64,000 nucleotides of DNA from Sphingobacterium spiritivorum (GTDB lineage: Bacteria > Bacteroidota > Bacteroidia > Sphingobacteriales > Sphingobacteriaceae). Under the pieces are notes generated by a model. That model was not told the DNA's origin. It was given only the letters and a program-made list of their open reading frames with translations, and made no database searches. Below, piece by piece: positions 1 through 12,728 of this stretch (its first letter is position 1; every line of letters begins with the position of its first letter). Position numbers and translations under genes: made by a program. The stretch spans positions 1,240,001 to 1,304,000 of the forward strand of contig NZ_CP068083.1 in assembly GCF_016725325.1 (NCBI RefSeq), read 5' to 3'.

Positions 1-1
1 T

Positions 2-2239
2 AATACACTTCTTTTATTCTTTTTATTGCCACTCACAGGTTTAGCTCAAAACAAAACGCTGAACATTATTCCCAAACCGAATCGAATTACATATCACGTA
101 GGCAGCTATACTATTCCGGGTCAACCTATCTTATATGTATCTCCTGAATTTGAGGAAGTCGCAGGTTTATTAGCCGAACATCCCGCAATAAAAGGATATA
201 CCATAGAAAAAATCAAAAAAGTAAAGAAAACGCCTGAAAACGGCATCAGACTGATCACGGGACTTAGCACAGACCAGATCGGTGACAATACGTATCACAT
301 CGATATTGATAACAATGGAATTGTGCTGAAGGCTAAGACTCCTGCGCTGATGATAAATGCGATCTATACGCTGATACAAATGGCCTACCTGCAGGATCAA
401 CCTGAAATCGTGCCTTCGGTTGAAATCCAGGATAGCCCACGCTTTGGATACAGAGGAATAATGCTTGATGTTTCACGTCATTTTATGCCTTTTGCCTCAT
501 TAAAGAAATTTGTAGATGTCATGGCCATTTACAAATTTAACCGACTCCACTGGCATCTTACAGATGGTGCAGGCTGGAGATTAGAAATCCTTAAATATCC
601 CGAATTGACAAAAAAAGCAGCCTGGCGTACACATTCCAGCTGGAAAGAATGGTGGAATAACGGACGTCAGTATGTGGAGCAAGGGACAGCAAATGCCAGC
701 GGAGGATATTACACACAAGATCAGGCTCGTGAACTGGTCGCATATGCTGCCCGAAAAGGCATTACGGTTATTCCGGAAATAGAAATGCCGGGACACTCAG
801 AAGAGGTTCTGGCTGTATTTCCACAACTTTCATGTTCCGGTAAGCCTTATACACAAGGAGAATTGTGTATAGGAAATGAGGAAACATTCACTTTCCTCAA
901 AAATGTACTGGACGAAGTCATCCAGATATTTCCGTCCACCTATATACACATCGGTGGCGATGAGGCTTCTAAAGAGCACTGGAAAAATTGTCCGAAAGAT
1001 CAGGCGCTCATGAAAAAAGAGGGACTGAAAAATGAGGAAGAACTTCAAAGCTATGCCATCAGACAGATGGATCAGTATCTGCAATCGAAAGGCCGCAAGC
1101 TTTTAGGATGGGACGAGATTTTGGAAGGAGGATTGAGCGAAGGAGCTACAGTGATGAGCTGGCGTGGAGAAGACGGAGGTATTAAAGCTGCAAATGCCGG
1201 TCATGATGTTATTATGACTCCGGGTGGCTACTTATATTTCGACAGCTATCAGACAGATCCGCGTACACAGCCGGAAGCGATCGGTGGTTATTTGCCAATA
1301 GAAAAAGTCTACTCTTATGATCCTGTACCATCAACCATCAGCGGCGATAAAGCAAAGCATGTATTAGGTGCGCAAGCCAATCTGTGGGCGGAGTACATGC
1401 CGACTTATCAGCATGTAGAATATATGGCATTTCCACGGGCATTAGCTCTTTCTGAAATTGTCTGGTCTAAAAAAGAGGATAAAAACTGGGAAGATTTCAA
1501 AGCCAGACTGCAAAACCATTATAAAATTCTGCAACAGCTGGAAGTGAACTACTATCGTCCGTCCTACAATGTCGGGTTTGATGTGCAGTTCAATAACAAA
1601 AGATACAGTAACCTGATCAGCATCAATACAGAACAGATCAATCCGGATATACATTATACAATCGACGGTTCAGTTCCTACAGCGCAATCGACAACCTATA
1701 CGCAACCAATTGATCTTACCATACCGACGACACTCACGGCAGCTATGTTTATCGATTCTGTTCGTGTAGGTCCGGTACAAAGCATAGAAGTAGACGTGCA
1801 CAAAGCTATAGGGAAAACAGTTATTTATCAAAATAGCTGGGACGGCTATCCGGCCCAAAAGGAGTTGACATTAACCAACGGTAAAAAAGGTGGATTAAGC
1901 TATGGGGACGGTGAGTGGCAGGGTTTTACCAAAGATCTGGACATTACAGTAGATTTTGAACGAAGAGAGGAAATTAAAAGCGTGGCCATGAATTTCATGC
2001 AGGTTCCGGGACCAGGTGTTTATTTCCCTGGAGAATTTACCGTACTTATCTCCGATAACGGAAAAACTTTCCGGGAAATCGGAACTGTAAAAAATGATGT
2101 GGGAACAGATGATCCGAAATTGAAATTTAAAAAATTTGAATTAAAATTACCCAAAAGCCAGGCTGCGAGATTTGTGCGTATAAAAGCCCCTAACAGTATG
2201 AAAGGCTATCTTTTTACAGACGAAGTACTTATATATTAA
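2..2239 (+). CDS. Secreted beta-N-acetylhexosaminidase, GH20 (5' end outside window)
   Basis: Releases terminal beta-linked GlcNAc or GalNAc from glycans outside the cytoplasm. The reading frame is open to the window edge and its first residues (NTLLLFFLLPLTGLAQ) are the hydrophobic core and cleavage region of a signal peptide, so the real start lies upstream and the TTG at 26 is not the start. Counting from 26, an N-terminal GH20b-like domain covers about residues 10-135. The TIM-barrel follows (RGIMLDVSRHFMP, then HIGGDEAS with the catalytic Asp312-Glu313 pair). A chitobiase C-terminal-type domain lies near 540-585 and a discoidin-like carbohydrate-binding domain at about 600-737. A strong hairpin follows the stop. 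Family assignment is secure; exact substrate is not. Confidence 0.95.
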   Translation, partial: NTLLLFFLLPLTGLAQNKTLNIIPKPNRITYHVGSYTIPGQPILYVSPEFEEVAGLLAEHPAIKGYTIEKIKKVKKTPENGIRLITGLSTDQIGDNTYHIDIDNNGIVLKAKTPALMINAIYTLIQMAYLQDQPEIVPSVEIQDSPRFGYRGIMLDVSRHFMPFASLKKFVDVMAIYKFNRLHWHLTDGAGWRLEILKYPELTKKAAWRTHSSWKEWWNNGRQYVEQGTANASGGYYTQDQARELVAYAARKGITVIPEIEMPGHSEEVLAVFPQLSCSGKPYTQGELCIGNEETFTFLKNVLDEVIQIFPSTYIHIGGDEASKEHWKNCPKDQALMKKEGLKNEEELQSYAIRQMDQYLQSKGRKLLGWDEILEGGLSEGATVMSWRGEDGGIKAANAGHDVIMTPGGYLYFDSYQTDPRTQPEAIGGYLPIEKVYSYDPVPSTISGDKAKHVLGAQANLWAEYMPTYQHVEYMAFPRALALSEIVWSKKEDKNWEDFKARLQNHYKILQQLEVNYYRPSYNVGFDVQFNNKRYSNLISINTEQINPDIHYTIDGSVPTAQSTTYTQPIDLTIPTTLTAAMFIDSVRVGPVQSIEVDVHKAIGKTVIYQNSWDGYPAQKELTLTNGKKGGLSYGDGEWQGFTKDLDITVDFERREEIKSVAMNFMQVPGPGVYFPGEFTVLISDNGKTFREIGTVKNDVGTDDPKLKFKKFELKLPKSQAARFVRIKAPNSMKGYLFTDEVLIY

Positions 2240-2240
2240 A

Positions 2241-2280
2241 TACAAAAAAGGATGGAAATAAATTTCCATCCTTTTTTGTA
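2241..2280 (+). terminator. Terminator hairpin after the GH20 gene
   Basis: A perfect 19-bp inverted repeat (arms 2241-2259 and 2262-2280) starts directly after the stop codon. The arms have A-runs on one side and T-runs on the other, so it can act as an intrinsic terminator. Confidence 0.85.
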
Positions 2281-2336
2281 TTTTGTATCAGGGAGTTAAA
2301 CTTGAAAATAAATCAACTTTTTTAAAATATAAAATG

Positions 2337-2344
2337 TAACTTTG
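2337..2344 (+). promoter_or_regulatory. -7 promoter box for carB
   Basis: TAACTTTG matches the Bacteroidota -7 consensus TAnnTTTG about 100 bp before carB. I see no TTG at the usual 19-21 bp spacing, so this is a partial match. The 2281-2444 gap holds nothing else I recognise. Confidence 0.45.
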
Positions 2345-2444
2345 CACTCCGACAAAGCAGTCGGAATACTCCCCTCTCTCCGGATAGCATTTTGATTGTT
2401 TTGCTCAAGATCGTTTTAGAAAATAATTTTTTTGAACTACAAAA

Positions 2445-5261
2445 ATGCCAAGAAACACTTCCATCAAATCGGTTTTAATTATTGGATCAGGTCCTATCGT
2501 TATCGGTCAGGCTTGTGAGTTTGACTACTCCGGATCTCAAGCTGCTTTATCTTTGAAAGAAGAAGGTATTGAGGTTTCCATTATTAACTCCAATCCTGCT
2601 ACGATCATGACAGACAAAGTCGTAGCAGACAATGTGTACTTGCTTCCTTTGACCTGCGAAAGCATCGAAGAAGTCCTTCAGAAACACAACATCGACGCTG
2701 TATTGCCTACTATGGGCGGACAGACAGCATTAAACCTATGTATCGAAGCTTCCGAGCGCGGTATCTGGGAAAAGTACGATATCAAAGTCATCGGTGTCGA
2801 CGTTGCAGCAATTGAAAAAACTGAAAATCGTGAAGCTTTCCGTCAGTTGATGGTTGATATCGGTGTAGGTGTTGCCACATCCAAAATTGCAAACTCCTTC
2901 TTAGAAGGAAAAGAAGCAGCACAAGAAATTGGCTACCCGCTGGTTATCAGACCTTCTTATACACTTGCCGGTACCGGAGGTGGATTTGTTCACAAAAAAG
3001 AAGATTTTGATGCAGCCCTTAACAGAGGTCTTCATGCTTCTCCTACACACGAAGTACTGGTAGAACAAGCCGTATTAGGATGGAAAGAATTCGAATTAGA
3101 GTTACTTCGTGATACTAACGATAATGTAATCATTATCTGTACAATCGAAAACTTTGACCCGATGGGTATCCATACAGGAGACTCTATCACAGTAGCTCCG
3201 GCTATGACGCTGAGTGACCGTTGTTATCAGGACATGCGTAATCAGGCAATCAAAATGATGCGTTCCATTGGTAACTTCGCCGGAGGATGTAACGTACAGT
3301 TCTCTGTAAATCCTGAAAACGAAGAAATCATCGCGATTGAAATCAATCCTCGTGTATCCCGTTCTTCCGCTCTGGCATCTAAAGCTACAGGATATCCAAT
3401 TGCTAAGATTGCAGCTAAACTGGCGATCGGATACAATCTGGATGAATTACAAAATCAAATTACACAAACAACTTCAGCGTACTTTGAACCGACATTAGAT
3501 TATGTAATCGTCAAAGTACCTCGTTTCAACTTTGACAAATTCAAAGGAGCAAATAAAGAGCTTGGTCTGCAGATGAAAGCGGTAGGTGAAGTAATGGCAA
3601 TAGGCCGTACCTTCATTGAAGCGCTTCAGAAAGCAGCACAGTCTCTGGAAACCAACCGTGCAGGACTTGGTGCAGATGGCAGACAAAGCCGTAATCTTGA
3701 AGAGATTATGGACAGTCTGGAGCACCCAAGCGCGGACAGGTTATTTCATATTAAAGATGCATTTGAATTAGGAGTACCTTTAGAGTCTATCCGCAAAGCA
3801 ACGCTGATTGATAAATGGTTCCTTGTACAGATTCAGGAATTAGTACAGCTGGAAGGTGAGCTTCGCCGCTACCAGTTGAACAATATCCCTAAGGATTTCT
3901 TCATGACCCTGAAACAAAAAGGATATTCTGATATTCAGATCTCCTGGTTATTAGGAAATGTTACAGAAGATGAAGTATATGCCCGTCGTAAAGAACTAGG
4001 CATTAACAGAGTATATAAAATGGTAGATACCTGTGCTGCAGAATTTCCGGCACAGACACCATACTACTACTCTACTTTTGAAGAAGAAAACGAATCCATT
4101 ATTTCAGACAAGAAAAAAATCGTTGTGTTAGGTTCAGGTCCTAACCGTATCGGTCAGGGTATAGAATTTGATTACTCTTGTGTACATGGATTATTAGCAG
4201 CTAAAGAATCTGGTTATGAAGCAATCATGGTTAATTGTAACCCTGAAACAGTTTCTACAGACTTCAATATGGCTGATAAATTATATTTCGAGCCTGTTTT
4301 CTGGGAACATGTGCGTGAAATCATTGAACTGGAAAAACCTGAAGGGGTAATCGTACAGTTGGGTGGTCAGACGGCATTGAAAATGGCAGAAAAATTAGAA
4401 GCTATTGGTGTTAAGATCATTGGAACTTCATTCCAGGATATGGATCTTGCAGAAGATCGTGGCCGTTTCTCAGACCTGTTAAAATCATTGGATATTCCTT
4501 ACCCGAAATACGGAGTTGCGGAATCAGCAGAAGAAGCTATCATCGTAGCAAATCAGGTAGGTTATCCGGTACTTGTTCGTCCGTCTTATGTATTAGGAGG
4601 ACAAGGAATGAGTATCGTTATCAATGATGAAGATCTTGAAAAAGCAGTCGTTAATCTGCTGAAAAACTTACCTGGTAACCGTGTATTGATTGACCACTTT
4701 CTGGATCGTGCCGAAGAAGCAGAATCAGATTCAATCTGTGACGGTGAAGAGGTACACATCATCGGTATGATGGAACACATCGAACCTGCCGGAATCCACT
4801 CAGGAGACTCTTCTGCAGTATTACCTCCATTCAGCTTATCCCAGAATGTACAGGATAAAATGGAAGAGTACTCTAAGAAATTAGCAAAGGCATTGAATGT
4901 AAAAGGTTTATTAAACATACAGTTTGCCGTAAAAGATGAAAATGTATTTGTTATCGAAGCTAACCCTCGCGCATCACGTACAGTACCTTTTATTGCGAAA
5001 GCTTACGATGTACCATATATCAATATTGCAACAAAAGTTATGCTGGGGGTAAACAAATTGAAAGACTTTACCATTACACGCAAGCTAGAAGGATATGCAA
5101 TTAAAGAGCCGGTATTCTCTTTCTCCAAATTCCCGGAAGTAGATAAGCAATTAGGCCCTGAAATGAAGTCTACAGGTGAAGCAATACGCTTTATTAAAGA
5201 CCTGAATGATGCCTACTTCAGAGAGCTTTATGCTAAAAAATCAATGTTCTTAAGTAAATAA
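2445..5261 (+). CDS. carB: Carbamoyl-phosphate synthase large subunit, short form without allosteric domain
   Basis: Makes carbamoyl phosphate from bicarbonate, ammonia (delivered by the CarA glutaminase) and two ATP, for pyrimidine and arginine synthesis in the cytoplasm. The two homologous ATP-grasp halves are clear: IIGSGPIVIGQACEFDYSG at residues 12-30 and VLGSGPNRIGQGIEFDYSC starting near 559, with an oligomerisation segment between about 400 and 550. The protein stops at 938 residues. The E. coli enzyme has about 1073, and its last roughly 140 residues form the MGS-like allosteric domain that binds UMP and ornithine; that domain is absent here. carA is not in the window. The gene stands alone between two terminators. 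Identity is certain. Confidence 0.98.
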   Translation: MPRNTSIKSVLIIGSGPIVIGQACEFDYSGSQAALSLKEEGIEVSIINSNPATIMTDKVVADNVYLLPLTCESIEEVLQKHNIDAVLPTMGGQTALNLCIEASERGIWEKYDIKVIGVDVAAIEKTENREAFRQLMVDIGVGVATSKIANSFLEGKEAAQEIGYPLVIRPSYTLAGTGGGFVHKKEDFDAALNRGLHASPTHEVLVEQAVLGWKEFELELLRDTNDNVIIICTIENFDPMGIHTGDSITVAPAMTLSDRCYQDMRNQAIKMMRSIGNFAGGCNVQFSVNPENEEIIAIEINPRVSRSSALASKATGYPIAKIAAKLAIGYNLDELQNQITQTTSAYFEPTLDYVIVKVPRFNFDKFKGANKELGLQMKAVGEVMAIGRTFIEALQKAAQSLETNRAGLGADGRQSRNLEEIMDSLEHPSADRLFHIKDAFELGVPLESIRKATLIDKWFLVQIQELVQLEGELRRYQLNNIPKDFFMTLKQKGYSDIQISWLLGNVTEDEVYARRKELGINRVYKMVDTCAAEFPAQTPYYYSTFEEENESIISDKKKIVVLGSGPNRIGQGIEFDYSCVHGLLAAKESGYEAIMVNCNPETVSTDFNMADKLYFEPVFWEHVREIIELEKPEGVIVQLGGQTALKMAEKLEAIGVKIIGTSFQDMDLAEDRGRFSDLLKSLDIPYPKYGVAESAEEAIIVANQVGYPVLVRPSYVLGGQGMSIVINDEDLEKAVVNLLKNLPGNRVLIDHFLDRAEEAESDSICDGEEVHIIGMMEHIEPAGIHSGDSSAVLPPFSLSQNVQDKMEEYSKKLAKALNVKGLLNIQFAVKDENVFVIEANPRASRTVPFIAKAYDVPYINIATKVMLGVNKLKDFTITRKLEGYAIKEPVFSFSKFPEVDKQLGPEMKSTGEAIRFIKDLNDAYFRELYAKKSMFLSK

Positions 5262-5275
5262 GAACGGATATATAC

Positions 5276-5311
5276 AAAAAAAGGGTAACTCGCATGAGCT
5301 ACCCTTTTTTT
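5276..5311. terminator. Hairpin terminator between carB and the convergent FGE-like gene
   Basis: Arms 5276-5287 and 5300-5311 (A-run plus GGGTA against TACCC plus T-run) with an inner CTC/GAG stem and a GCAT loop. The plus-strand T-run ends carB. The A-run gives a T-run on the other strand for the convergent gene. Confidence 0.85.
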
Positions 5312-5331
5312 TTGGCGTTAATTTTCAATAG

Positions 5332-6423
5332 CTAATCTATATCTTTCACTAATCTGAATCCTACATTATTAGTAGGGCTATTCACCTCTCCCTTACCTCT
5401 GCTACCCGCTTTGTAGCGCTCACAATACATATCGTTACACAGAAAAGAACCGCCACGCTGTACACGTTTTACAGCTCCGGGTTCCTGAGGGTCGTAAGAA
5501 TCCGAAGGTCCGGCCGGATTACTTTCCGAACTGTTTTTATAATAATCCGGACGATAAAAATCAGAACACCATTCCCAGACATTTCCCTCCATATCATACA
5601 GTCCTGAAGTATTAGCCGGATAAGATTTTACAGGAGCTGCTCCCACATAGCCGTCTTCACCGGTATCCTTTATGGGAAACTCTCCCTGGTAGATATTTGC
5701 GGCCCACTTCCCATTTTCCGTTTTTTCAGTACCCCAATAATATTTCTCATTGTTATAATTAGCCGTTTTTGCAGCATATTCCCACTCCGCTTCCGTTGGA
5801 AGACGTTTGCCTGCCCATTTGGCGTAAGCCTCGGCATCCTGATATGCGATATGTACAACGGGATAGTTCTCCTTTCCCTTAATAGTACTTTCAGGTCCTT
5901 CCGGATGTTTCCAATTGGCACCTACAATATAAGACCACCATTGCAAAGGATCATTCAACCCGCGAACCTCTTTAGGAGCATGAAATACAGCAGAGCCCGG
6001 CTTCAGCATTTCCGGATCCACGCCTGGAAAATCATGGGGATCCAACGGTCGCTCCGCTACTGTTATGTATCCGGTAGCCTGTACAAATTTGGTAAACTGA
6101 GCATTCGTGACTTCATGCTCATCCATCCAGAAAGATTTAACATTTACCTTATGAACAGGCTTTGCATCTTCAAAATCAGCTGATCCCATTTCATAGCTAC
6201 CTCCTTCTATTTTAACCATTTTCGCATCATCGGCTCCTCGTATACTAATGATTTCAGCAGCTGTATCACTTACAGCTGAGAATCTGGAGGGAATACCTAC
6301 AATACAATGTGGTGCATCATTCTCAAAAGAAAGCTTGTCCATAGGTTTAGACTTACCAACACAGGAGTAAACAAGCGGGCTTGCTATTAAAAAGATCAGT
6401 TGAATTCCGGCAGACAATTTCAT
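5332..6423 (-). CDS. Formylglycine-generating-enzyme (SUMF1) family lipoprotein with intact cysteine pair
   Basis: FGE enzymes oxidise a cysteine of sulfatases to formylglycine, using copper and oxygen. The 363-residue protein has a lipoprotein signal peptide (VYSC, Cys21), so it should sit outside the inner membrane. The FGE-sulfatase domain starts near residue 75 (KIEGGSYEMGS) and includes EGNVWEWCSDF and, near the end, NNVGFR. Two cysteines in the order CNDMYC (Cys329 and Cys334) match the CxxxxC active-site pair of true FGEs, which many Bacteroidota SUMF1-domain lipoproteins such as GldJ and GldK lack. No sulfatase or gliding gene is in this window, so the target is unknown. It is convergent with carB and alone. 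Catalytic FGE activity is inferred from the cysteines. Confidence 0.85.
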   Translation of the reverse strand: MKLSAGIQLIFLIASPLVYSCVGKSKPMDKLSFENDAPHCIVGIPSRFSAVSDTAAEIISIRGADDAKMVKIEGGSYEMGSADFEDAKPVHKVNVKSFWMDEHEVTNAQFTKFVQATGYITVAERPLDPHDFPGVDPEMLKPGSAVFHAPKEVRGLNDPLQWWSYIVGANWKHPEGPESTIKGKENYPVVHIAYQDAEAYAKWAGKRLPTEAEWEYAAKTANYNNEKYYWGTEKTENGKWAANIYQGEFPIKDTGEDGYVGAAPVKSYPANTSGLYDMEGNVWEWCSDFYRPDYYKNSSESNPAGPSDSYDPQEPGAVKRVQRGGSFLCNDMYCERYKAGSRGKGEVNSPTNNVGFRLVKDID

Positions 6424-6479
6424 TACTACAAAATACAGAATTATTTATGGAGATAACAGTAATATGTTTTCAAATTACT

Positions 6480-6511
6480 GAAAAAATAAAGGGATCCCGA
6501 AGAATCCCTTT
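6480..6511 (-). terminator. Second terminator downstream of the rRNA operon
   Basis: Arms 6488-6495 and 6504-6511 (AAAGGGAT/ATCCCTTT). Read on the minus strand, the hairpin is followed by a T-rich run (complement of 6480-6490). It would stop rRNA read-through before the FGE-like gene. Confidence 0.6.
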
Positions 6512-6951
6512 AAAATCACCTATTTTAAAACAAACTAAACAGTCAATTTATGAACGAATTTCCGAAAACATTGAAGGTTATGTTTATAATGGTTGTTCGT
6601 GTGTCATTTGCTTAATGACAATACAATTATACGTGACGGAAAATGAATTAAAAACAAAAAAATGAATGCAATCGTTTGACTAATTCGCACAATCGTTTGC
6701 GTTAATTTCCATTCTGCGTTTTACTTTACATTATATTCCATAACTCAGAAGGAAGAATAGCAGATCTTAACCTCTCTCCCTCGAAAGGAGATAGAACAAC
6801 ATCTCGGACAAACTGTTGTCACTAACGCTGGCGCAAGCATAAGCGTAGCGTTGCTTGTGTCTGTATTACATGGGTACGAGCGACACGTTCGCACCAGCTT
6901 TTGTTGAAGCTGTGTTGGCTATTTGGTTTGGTTCTACCCTATGAAAACAAA
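6512..6951. other. Intergenic region downstream of the rRNA operon
   Basis: I see no convincing gene here; short open frames lack family character. It contains CAATCGTTTG twice (6669-6678 and 6690-6699, 21 bp apart), one member of the CTCTCC-type dispersed repeat (6768-6795), and a GC-richer stretch at 6829-6905 built of degenerate repeats around GCTGGCGCAAGC and GCTGGTGCGAACG. Confidence 0.5.
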
Positions 6952-6984
6952 AAAGCCCTTATCTGTTTCCAGAAAGGGCTTTCG
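6952..6984 (-). terminator. rRNA operon terminator
   Basis: On the minus strand, arms AAAGCCCTT and AAGGGCTTT (6954-6962 and 6976-6984) are followed by TTTTTTGTTTTC, about 10 bp after the 5S 3' end. This is a canonical intrinsic terminator. Confidence 0.9.
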
Positions 6985-6993
6985 TATAAAAAA

Positions 6994-7101
6994 AGGCACC
7001 GACCTACTCTCCCACCTGTTACGGCAATACCATCGGCTCTGGCGGGCTTGACTGCTCTGTTCGGAATGGGAAGAGGTAGACACCGCCGATATAGGCACCT
7101 G
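6994..7101 (-). rRNA. rrf: 5S ribosomal RNA
   Basis: The minus-strand sequence carries the 5S core CCATTCCGAACAGAG and GTGGGAGAGTAGGTCGG. The two ends pair as AGGUGCC with GGUGCCU using two central G-U pairs, which sets the limits to within a few bases. It lies about 110 bp after the 23S gene and just before the operon terminator. Confidence 0.93.
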
Positions 7102-7210
7102 AATACTTTTTTGATATTATATAATAACTAACTCTAATTAGCCACAATAACATCAATGACATTATATTGAAAGAAATAATTAAAGAGGAAGACAACAGTG
7201 TTATCTGCTT

Positions 7211-10097
<2,887 letters not shown>

Positions 10098-10258
10098 CGC
10101 ATAGCCCTTTTGCTACTATGGTGATGCTTGTATTGTGTTCTCCAAATTAATGGAAAACGTCTCTACTGTTGTCTTCTCTTGTAATTTTTTTCTTTCAATA
10201 TGTCAAAGAACTCGTTAAGAAACTTACCATGCTATCACTCGATAACACATTTCTTTAG

Positions 10259-10332
10259 TGGAGAATAACGGAGTCGAACCGTTGACCCTCTGCGTGCAAG
10301 GCAGATGCTCTAGCCAGCTGAGCTAATTCCCC
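10259..10332 (-). tRNA. tRNA-Ala (TGC)
   Basis: The minus strand folds as a 74-nt cloverleaf: acceptor GGGGAAT/ATTCTCC, D-arm TAGCTCAGCTGG, anticodon stem-loop CTGCCTTGCACGCAG with anticodon TGC, and T-arm GGTTCGACTCC. The CCA end is not encoded; CTA follows the discriminator A. It is the second tRNA in the 16S-23S spacer. Confidence 0.97.
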
Positions 10333-10340
10333 GGCTTGTG

Positions 10341-10417
10341 TGGTAGTCCCGAGCAGATTTGAACTGCTGACCCCTACATTATCAGTGTAGTGCTCTAACC
10401 AACTGAGCTACGGGACT
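10341..10417 (-). tRNA. tRNA-Ile (GAT)
   Basis: The minus strand folds with acceptor AGTCCCG/CGGGACT, D-arm TAGCTCAGTTGG, an anticodon arm with anticodon GAT (CACTGATAATG), and T-arm AGTTCAAATCT. The discriminator A is followed by an encoded CCA (10341-10343), unlike the neighbouring tRNA-Ala. First tRNA of the spacer. Confidence 0.97.
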
Positions 10418-10534
10418 AGCTTTTTCTTAATCTCTCTCGGTAACTCCATTCCTTTTTCTTGGGATGGGTACTTTCTTCTTAATGTCTTTCTTTAATCATG
10501 TGTATACGTAACGAGCACCAATTCAAGTACTCTA

Positions 10535-12060
<1,526 letters not shown>

Positions 12061-12303
12061 TAATGAATTGTTCGACACCTAACTATTTATCAATAAAAAT
12101 AATTAGAATTGTCTTTGTTAATTTCTAACCTGAATTGACTTGGTTGATTGTTTGTTAACTTTCGTTGACTAATCAACTACTCGTTACGCTACATGATTAT
12201 TTCTTTAAAGAACTTCGCGCTTCCACTCTCGTTTCAGCTTCTATTTCAAGCAGGCATTGCGCCCGTTTTGATCTTGTTTTTTCCTTCGTTTCTGAAGGGA
12301 CTG

Positions 12304-12333
12304 CAAAGGTAGAAATCTTTTTTAAACTTCCAA
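12304..12333 (-). promoter_or_regulatory. rRNA promoter 1 (nearest to 16S)
   Basis: On the minus strand a TTG (complement of 12331-12333), 19-bp spacer and TACCTTTG (complement of 12304-12311) fit the Bacteroidota sigma-ABfr consensus TTG-N19-21-TAnnTTTG. It is about 245 bp before the 16S gene. Confidence 0.8.
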
Positions 12334-12430
12334 AATATTTGTGAAAATATTTTCTGGCTCTTTCTTTCCCTTTTTTTCCACCTCCCGATCTCTATCCGAA
12401 ACCGCTCAGCTTAGCTCCCGTAAGGGATGG

Positions 12431-12461
12431 CAAAGGTAGAAATCTTTTTCGGTATACACAA
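12431..12461 (-). promoter_or_regulatory. rRNA promoter 2
   Basis: TTG (complement of 12459-12461), 20-bp spacer, TACCTTTG (complement of 12431-12438). It lies 127 bp upstream of promoter 1 and shares the flanking GCAAAGGTAGAAATCTTTTT context with it. Confidence 0.8.
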
Positions 12462-12559
12462 ATCTTTTTTATAAAAAATATGCCCTCCCGTTATTCTAAA
12501 CTTCCTTTTTTCAAGTGTCGTCCCTTGCGAAACAACCGTCCCTCCCTTGCGGAGTGGTG

Positions 12560-12591
12560 CAAAGGTAGAACTTTAAACACATTACTTCCAA
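12560..12591 (-). promoter_or_regulatory. rRNA promoter 3 (most distal)
   Basis: TTG (complement of 12589-12591), 21-bp spacer, TACCTTTG (complement of 12560-12567). It lies 129 bp upstream of promoter 2. The 12061-12728 leader region holds no protein gene that I can see. Confidence 0.75.
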
Positions 12592-12728
12592 ACCTTTTTC
12601 AAAGCTTTTTTTCATAATAATCTTAACTATCTGATAACTTGAAGTATAAAATTAAAGAATCTATCTACAAACAATCAAAACAGCTTATATAATGCTCCGG
12701 CAGGCCTTCTTGCTTTCGTCACAGCGGA

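Noticed and set aside
6381..6665. A 94-codon open frame before the rRNA terminator
   Set aside because: It overlaps the start of the FGE-like gene and the terminator hairpin, and reads as low-complexity chance sequence.
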